A DNA stretch of 16,345 nucleotides, from positions 1-16,345 of the forward strand of contig JAFOED010000060.1 in NCBI GenBank assembly GCA_017380355.1, given 5' to 3'. The notes under the pieces are model-generated. The model did no database searches and had not been told where the DNA came from. It was given only the letters and a program-made list of their open reading frames with translations. The position numbers and the translations under genes were made by a program. This document shows, piece by piece, positions 14,070 through 16,345 of this stretch; position 1 is the first letter of the stretch, and each line of letters starts with the position of its first letter. Origin of the DNA: Ruminococcus sp. (GTDB lineage Bacteria; Bacillota; Clostridia; Oscillospirales; Acutalibacteraceae).

Positions 14070-14152
14070 TCCGGAGAATTCCTGTGAGCTTGCTTTTCAG
14101 GATGCCGAAGGTGCAAAAGCGTTACGCTTAATCTCTCAGGCGAAAGGACGGA
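14070..14152 (+). promoter_or_regulatory. Glycine riboswitch (single aptamer)
   Basis: The conserved glycine-aptamer blocks appear in order. P1 TCCG/CGGA (14070-14073 with 14149-14152) is followed by GGAGAA, then a TCCTG/CAGGA stem. The core GCCGAAGGTGCAA runs 14104-14116, the AAGCG/CGCTT hairpin follows, and the closing AATCTCTCAGGCGAAAGGAC runs 14130-14149. Only one complete aptamer is present. It lies upstream of an alanine/glycine symporter gene, a typical target, so the cell adjusts glycine transport or efflux to the intracellular glycine level. Confidence 0.93.
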
Positions 14153-14185
14153 TTGCTGCTTTTATATAGCGGTGTTTTTTCTTTT
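14152..14185 (+). terminator. Riboswitch expression platform: intrinsic terminator
   Basis: ATTGCTG pairs with TAGCGGT (seven pairs, several G-U) across a loop, followed by GTTTTTTCTTTT. The 5' edge touches the 3' strand of aptamer P1, so ligand binding could alter terminator formation. Whether glycine turns expression on or off cannot be read with certainty. Confidence 0.7.
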
Positions 14186-14253
14186 GGGAGTATTGCGTGA
14201 GCAATGCTCTTTTTTGTTTTATGGTGTTTATTATTAAAGGGGGTACATATTTT

Positions 14254-15813
14254 ATGTCTGCTTTTTTTGAAAATATTATTTCAGTAAACGATGCGGTGAA
14301 CTCATTTGTATGGGGCGCGGTCGGTCTTGTGCTTTTAGTTGGTACAGGTATACTTATGACAGTTCTGACAAAATTCTTTCAGGTGTCACACGTTGGACAT
14401 TGGGTAAAGAAAACTATCGGTAGTGTGTTTAAAAAGAGTGTTTCTGGTCACACAGGTAAGAAGGATAAGTCAATTTCTCAGTTCCAGTCTTTGTGTACAG
14501 CACTTGCTGCGACAGTTGGTGTAGGTAACATTGCGGGTGTTGCTTCAGCTATCGTAACTGGTGGTGCTGGTGCGGTTTTCTGGATGTGGGTTGCTGCTTT
14601 CTTCGGAATGATGACAAATTTCTCTGAAAACGTTTTAGGTATCTTTTACCGTCGCAAGAATAAAGACGGCGAGTGGTCAGGCGGTGCTATGTACTACCTT
14701 AGAGATGGTTTAGGCGCAAAAAAAGGATTCAAGTGGATTGGTAAGATTCTTGCTGTGCTTTTTGCTTGCTTTACATTACTTGCTTCTTTTGGTATCGGTA
14801 ATATGGGCCAGGTAAACAAAATCGTAGCAAATGTTCAGTCTGCTTTTAAGTTTGAGGCGCTGTCAAGCATCGTGCTTTATGGTGAGGGTGACGCTACAGT
14901 TACTCTTTACTCAGCACTCATTGGTGCAGTTGTTCTTGTATTAGTAGGACTTATCGTTCTTGGCGGCGTTAAGCGTATTGCAGCTGTTGCTGAAAAAATC
15001 GTACCGTTTATGGTAATTCTGTTTGTGATTGGCTCACTTGTTATCATCGGTGTGAACTATGACGCTATCGGTACAGCTTTTGTAAATATCTTTAAGACAG
15101 CGTTTAAACCTATTGCTGTTGCAGGCGGTGGCTTAGGTTACCTCGTAAGCGTTGTAATTGCTCAGGGCTTCAAGCGTGGTGTATTCTCTAACGAAGCAGG
15201 TTTAGGTTCTTCTGTTATGGTACACTCAAACTCAAAGGTTAAAGAGCCTGTTCAGCAGGGTATGTGGGGTATCTTCGAAGTTTTTGTTGATACAATCGTT
15301 GTATGTACAATGACAGCTCTTGTTATTCTTACATCTGGTGTGTACGATATGACAACAGGTAAAGTAATAGAGGGTATGGGTTCTGACGCTACATTAGTAG
15401 CAAGTGCGTTCGATACAGTGTTTACTTTCGGTAACGTAAATGTAGGTTCTATGTTTATCGCTATCGCTATCTTCCTGTTTGCTTTTACTACTGTACTTGG
15501 TTGGAGCCATTATGGCACAAAAGCTTTTGAGTTCCTTTTCGGTACAAAAGCAACAATCGGCTACAAAATTTTCTTTGTGTGCATGGTAATGTCAGGTGCA
15601 CTGATGACTTCTTCAATTGCATGGGATATTTCTGATACATTCAATGGACTTATGATGTTCCCTAACCTTATCGGTGTTGTAGCACTTTCTGGTCTTGTAG
15701 TAAAGATTACAAAGAATTATGTTGACAGAAAAATCAAAGGCAAGGATGTAAAACCGATGCTTTCAGTTTTCCCTGAAGTAGAGGAAGAAGTAATGGAGTA
15801 CGAAGAGGTTTAA
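14254..15813 (+). CDS. AGCS-family alanine/glycine:cation symporter
   Basis: From ATG 14254 the product is a 519-residue membrane protein with about 10-11 segments, normal for the sodium:alanine symporter family. Family motifs are T-A-L-A-A-T-V-G-V-G-N-I-A-G-V-A near the N-terminus, F-G-M-M-T-N-F-S-E-N-V-L-G, the G-G-A-M-Y-Y-L box, F-K-R-G-V-F-S-N-E-A-G-L-G-S-S, and M-W-G-I-F-E-V-F-V-D-T-I-V-V-C-T. It imports alanine or glycine with Na+ or H+. The start is chosen for the AAAGGGGG ribosome site about 10 bases upstream; an earlier in-frame GTG at 14197 lies near the riboswitch terminator with no ribosome site. The glycine riboswitch upstream argues that glycine is a physiological substrate. Confidence 0.95.
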   Translation: MSAFFENIISVNDAVNSFVWGAVGLVLLVGTGILMTVLTKFFQVSHVGHWVKKTIGSVFKKSVSGHTGKKDKSISQFQSLCTALAATVGVGNIAGVASAIVTGGAGAVFWMWVAAFFGMMTNFSENVLGIFYRRKNKDGEWSGGAMYYLRDGLGAKKGFKWIGKILAVLFACFTLLASFGIGNMGQVNKIVANVQSAFKFEALSSIVLYGEGDATVTLYSALIGAVVLVLVGLIVLGGVKRIAAVAEKIVPFMVILFVIGSLVIIGVNYDAIGTAFVNIFKTAFKPIAVAGGGLGYLVSVVIAQGFKRGVFSNEAGLGSSVMVHSNSKVKEPVQQGMWGIFEVFVDTIVVCTMTALVILTSGVYDMTTGKVIEGMGSDATLVASAFDTVFTFGNVNVGSMFIAIAIFLFAFTTVLGWSHYGTKAFEFLFGTKATIGYKIFFVCMVMSGALMTSSIAWDISDTFNGLMMFPNLIGVVALSGLVVKITKNYVDRKIKGKDVKPMLSVFPEVEEEVMEYEEV

Positions 15814-15835
15814 TCTCCAAACGATATAGTAAATC

Positions 15836-15868
15836 AAAGGGCGGTTTATAGCCGCCCTTTTCTTTTTT
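15836..15868 (+). terminator. Terminator of the symporter gene
   Basis: AAAGGGCGG (15836-15844) pairs perfectly with CCGCCCTTT (15852-15860) and is followed by TTCTTTTTT. Confidence 0.9.
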
Positions 15869-15894
15869 CAAAGAAACAATAAGTAAAATAACTG

Positions 15895-15923
15895 TTGAAT
15901 TTTTTATACACTTATGTTATTAT
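15895..15923 (+). promoter_or_regulatory. Promoter of tRNA-Thr
   Basis: TTGAAT (15895-15900) and TATTAT (15918-15923) are 17 bases apart, about 40 bases before the tRNA. Confidence 0.65.
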
Positions 15924-15965
15924 AACTTAGCACGCTTAAAGACTTTGCGTGTGATAAACAAATAT

Positions 15966-16041
15966 GCTGATATGGCTCAGTAGGCAGAGCACGTCCTTGG
16001 TAAGGACGAGGTCACGGGTTCGAATCCCGTTATCAGCTCCA
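15966..16041 (+). tRNA. tRNA-Thr (anticodon GGT)
   Basis: A full 76-base cloverleaf is visible. The acceptor GCTGATA pairs with TATCAGC, the discriminator is T and CCA is encoded. The D arm is GCTC..GAGC, the anticodon stem is CGTCC/GGACG with loop TTGGTAA, and the T arm is ACGGG-TTCGAAT-CCCGT. The anticodon GGT at 15999-16001 reads ACC/ACU. tRNA 3' ends are common integration sites, and an accessory-looking gene lies just downstream. Confidence 0.96.
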
Positions 16042-16044
16042 AAA

Positions 16045-16091
16045 AACCGCTTAAACAAGGCATTTTTTAAAGCCTGTCTAAGCGGTTCTTT
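16045..16091. terminator. Terminator between tRNA-Thr and the Cap15-like gene
   Basis: AACCGCTTA pairs with TAAGCGGTT, extended inward with one mismatch and one bulge to ACA-GGC/GCC-TGT. It gives CTTTTCGTTT on the plus strand and TTTTTT on the minus strand, so it can serve both convergent genes. Confidence 0.75.
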
Positions 16092-16107
16092 TCGTTTATA
16101 GCCGATT

Positions 16108-16127
16108 TGATGTTTATTGATGTTTAT
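16108..16127. repeat. Two tandem 10-bp copies covering a stop codon
   Basis: TGATGTTTAT occurs twice back to back, spanning the 3' end and the stop codon (16114-16116) of the minus-strand gene. It is a small exact duplication that may come from slippage. Confidence 0.6.
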
Positions 16128-16345
16128 TTGGAGATAATGTTTTGTGTTTTGAACCAAAAGTCATGGAGCCTCGAGAATTTCTACTGGTATAATAATTGCC
16201 TTTAATTTCGTTTGGATTGGTTACATCTAAAATAGCAGTACCATAATGAATCGGACTTCTGTCTTGTATTTCTCCTTTAGGTTCGTTCTGATATGTATAA
16301 ATTAGATGTTGTACATTATCACGATTGTCAATAGTAGCAGTAACA
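16114..16345 (-). CDS. C-terminal part of a Cap15-like (CBASS beta-barrel effector) protein, cut by the window edge
   Basis: Reading the minus strand from the window end gives 76 residues up to TAA at 16114-16116, with no stop within. Recognisable elements are D-R-S-P-I-H-Y-G-T-A-I-L-D-V, E-I-K-G-N-Y-Y-T-S-R-N-S-R-G-S-M and a short polar tail. The H-x-G-T-A-x-L then G-x-Y-Y-T-x-R-x-x-x-G pattern fits the beta-rich C-terminal domain of the SMODS-associated effector Cap15. In CBASS, Cap15 senses a cyclic nucleotide and disrupts the inner membrane. The two N-terminal membrane helices and a cyclase gene would lie beyond the window, so this is a partial, moderate-confidence call. Its A/T-rich codons (AAT, ATT, AAA) differ from the importer genes, fitting acquired DNA. 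Confidence 0.55.
   Translation of the reverse strand, partial: VTATIDNRDNVQHLIYTYQNEPKGEIQDRSPIHYGTAILDVTNPNEIKGNYYTSRNSRGSMTFGSKHKTLSPNKHQ

Noticed and set aside
14197..14253. GTG 14197 as start of the symporter
   Set aside because: It lies just after the riboswitch terminator without a ribosome site; ATG 14254 has AAAGGGGG upstream and matches the family N-terminus.
1..16345. Insertion sequence or phage genes
   Set aside because: No transposase, integrase or phage structural gene is visible in any frame, and no terminal inverted repeats were seen.

Overview
The window looks like chromosomal DNA of a gut-type Clostridia bacterium, most likely Oscillospirales/Ruminococcaceae. The signs are moderate to low GC, strong AGGAGG-type ribosome binding sites, TTGACA/TATAAT promoters, MKK-type lipoprotein signals with LxAC lipoboxes, BspA-like leucine-rich repeats, and a type I dockerin of the ruminococcal kind. 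This lineage call is an inference from gene style, not from a marker gene. TGA is used as a normal stop (for example at the ends of the genes at 1858-2985 and 8024-8845).

Layout. (1) 1-1256 is decayed DNA. The first 47 bases encode a KMSKS-motif scrap of a class I aminoacyl-tRNA synthetase. It is joined in frame to a Big2/BspA-LRR/dockerin gene broken by three in-frame stops. (2) 1275-1655 holds tRNA-Trp (minus) with its promoter and terminator. (3) 1773-4172 is a two-gene operon of membrane-anchored TIR proteins. The first has an intact TIR domain with the expected catalytic glutamate; the second has the same build but a degenerate TIR domain with Gln at the aligned position. This is the best candidate for an undescribed (probably defence or signalling) system. 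(4) 4299-7659 is a carbohydrate ABC importer: a strong promoter, a highly codon-biased lipoprotein binding protein, an internal terminator, then two overlapping permeases. No ATPase is present. (5) 7660-11138 is a minus-strand four-gene operon: a Big2 and C39-like cysteine peptidase surface protein, an IseA-like lipoprotein, a YjdF/DUF2238-like membrane protein, and a Spx/ArsC-family thioredoxin-fold protein. (6) 11159-13134 is a divergent pair: a single-pass membrane protein with a PTEA-repeat tail (minus) and a winged-helix regulator (plus), with a perfect 12-bp palindrome between their promoters. (7) 13138-13933 is an unknown multi-pass membrane protein (minus). (8) 13969-15868 is a glycine riboswitch with a terminator controlling an AGCS-family alanine/glycine:cation symporter. 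(9) 15895-16091 is tRNA-Thr(GGU). (10) 16114-16345 is the 3' end of a minus-strand gene whose C-terminus resembles the beta-barrel domain of CBASS effector Cap15, cut by the window edge.

In short, ordinary nutrient-uptake and envelope genes lie between two accessory spots, each next to a tRNA gene: the TIR pair beside tRNA-Trp and the Cap15-like gene beside tRNA-Thr. All functional calls rest on reading motifs by eye; no database search was possible.
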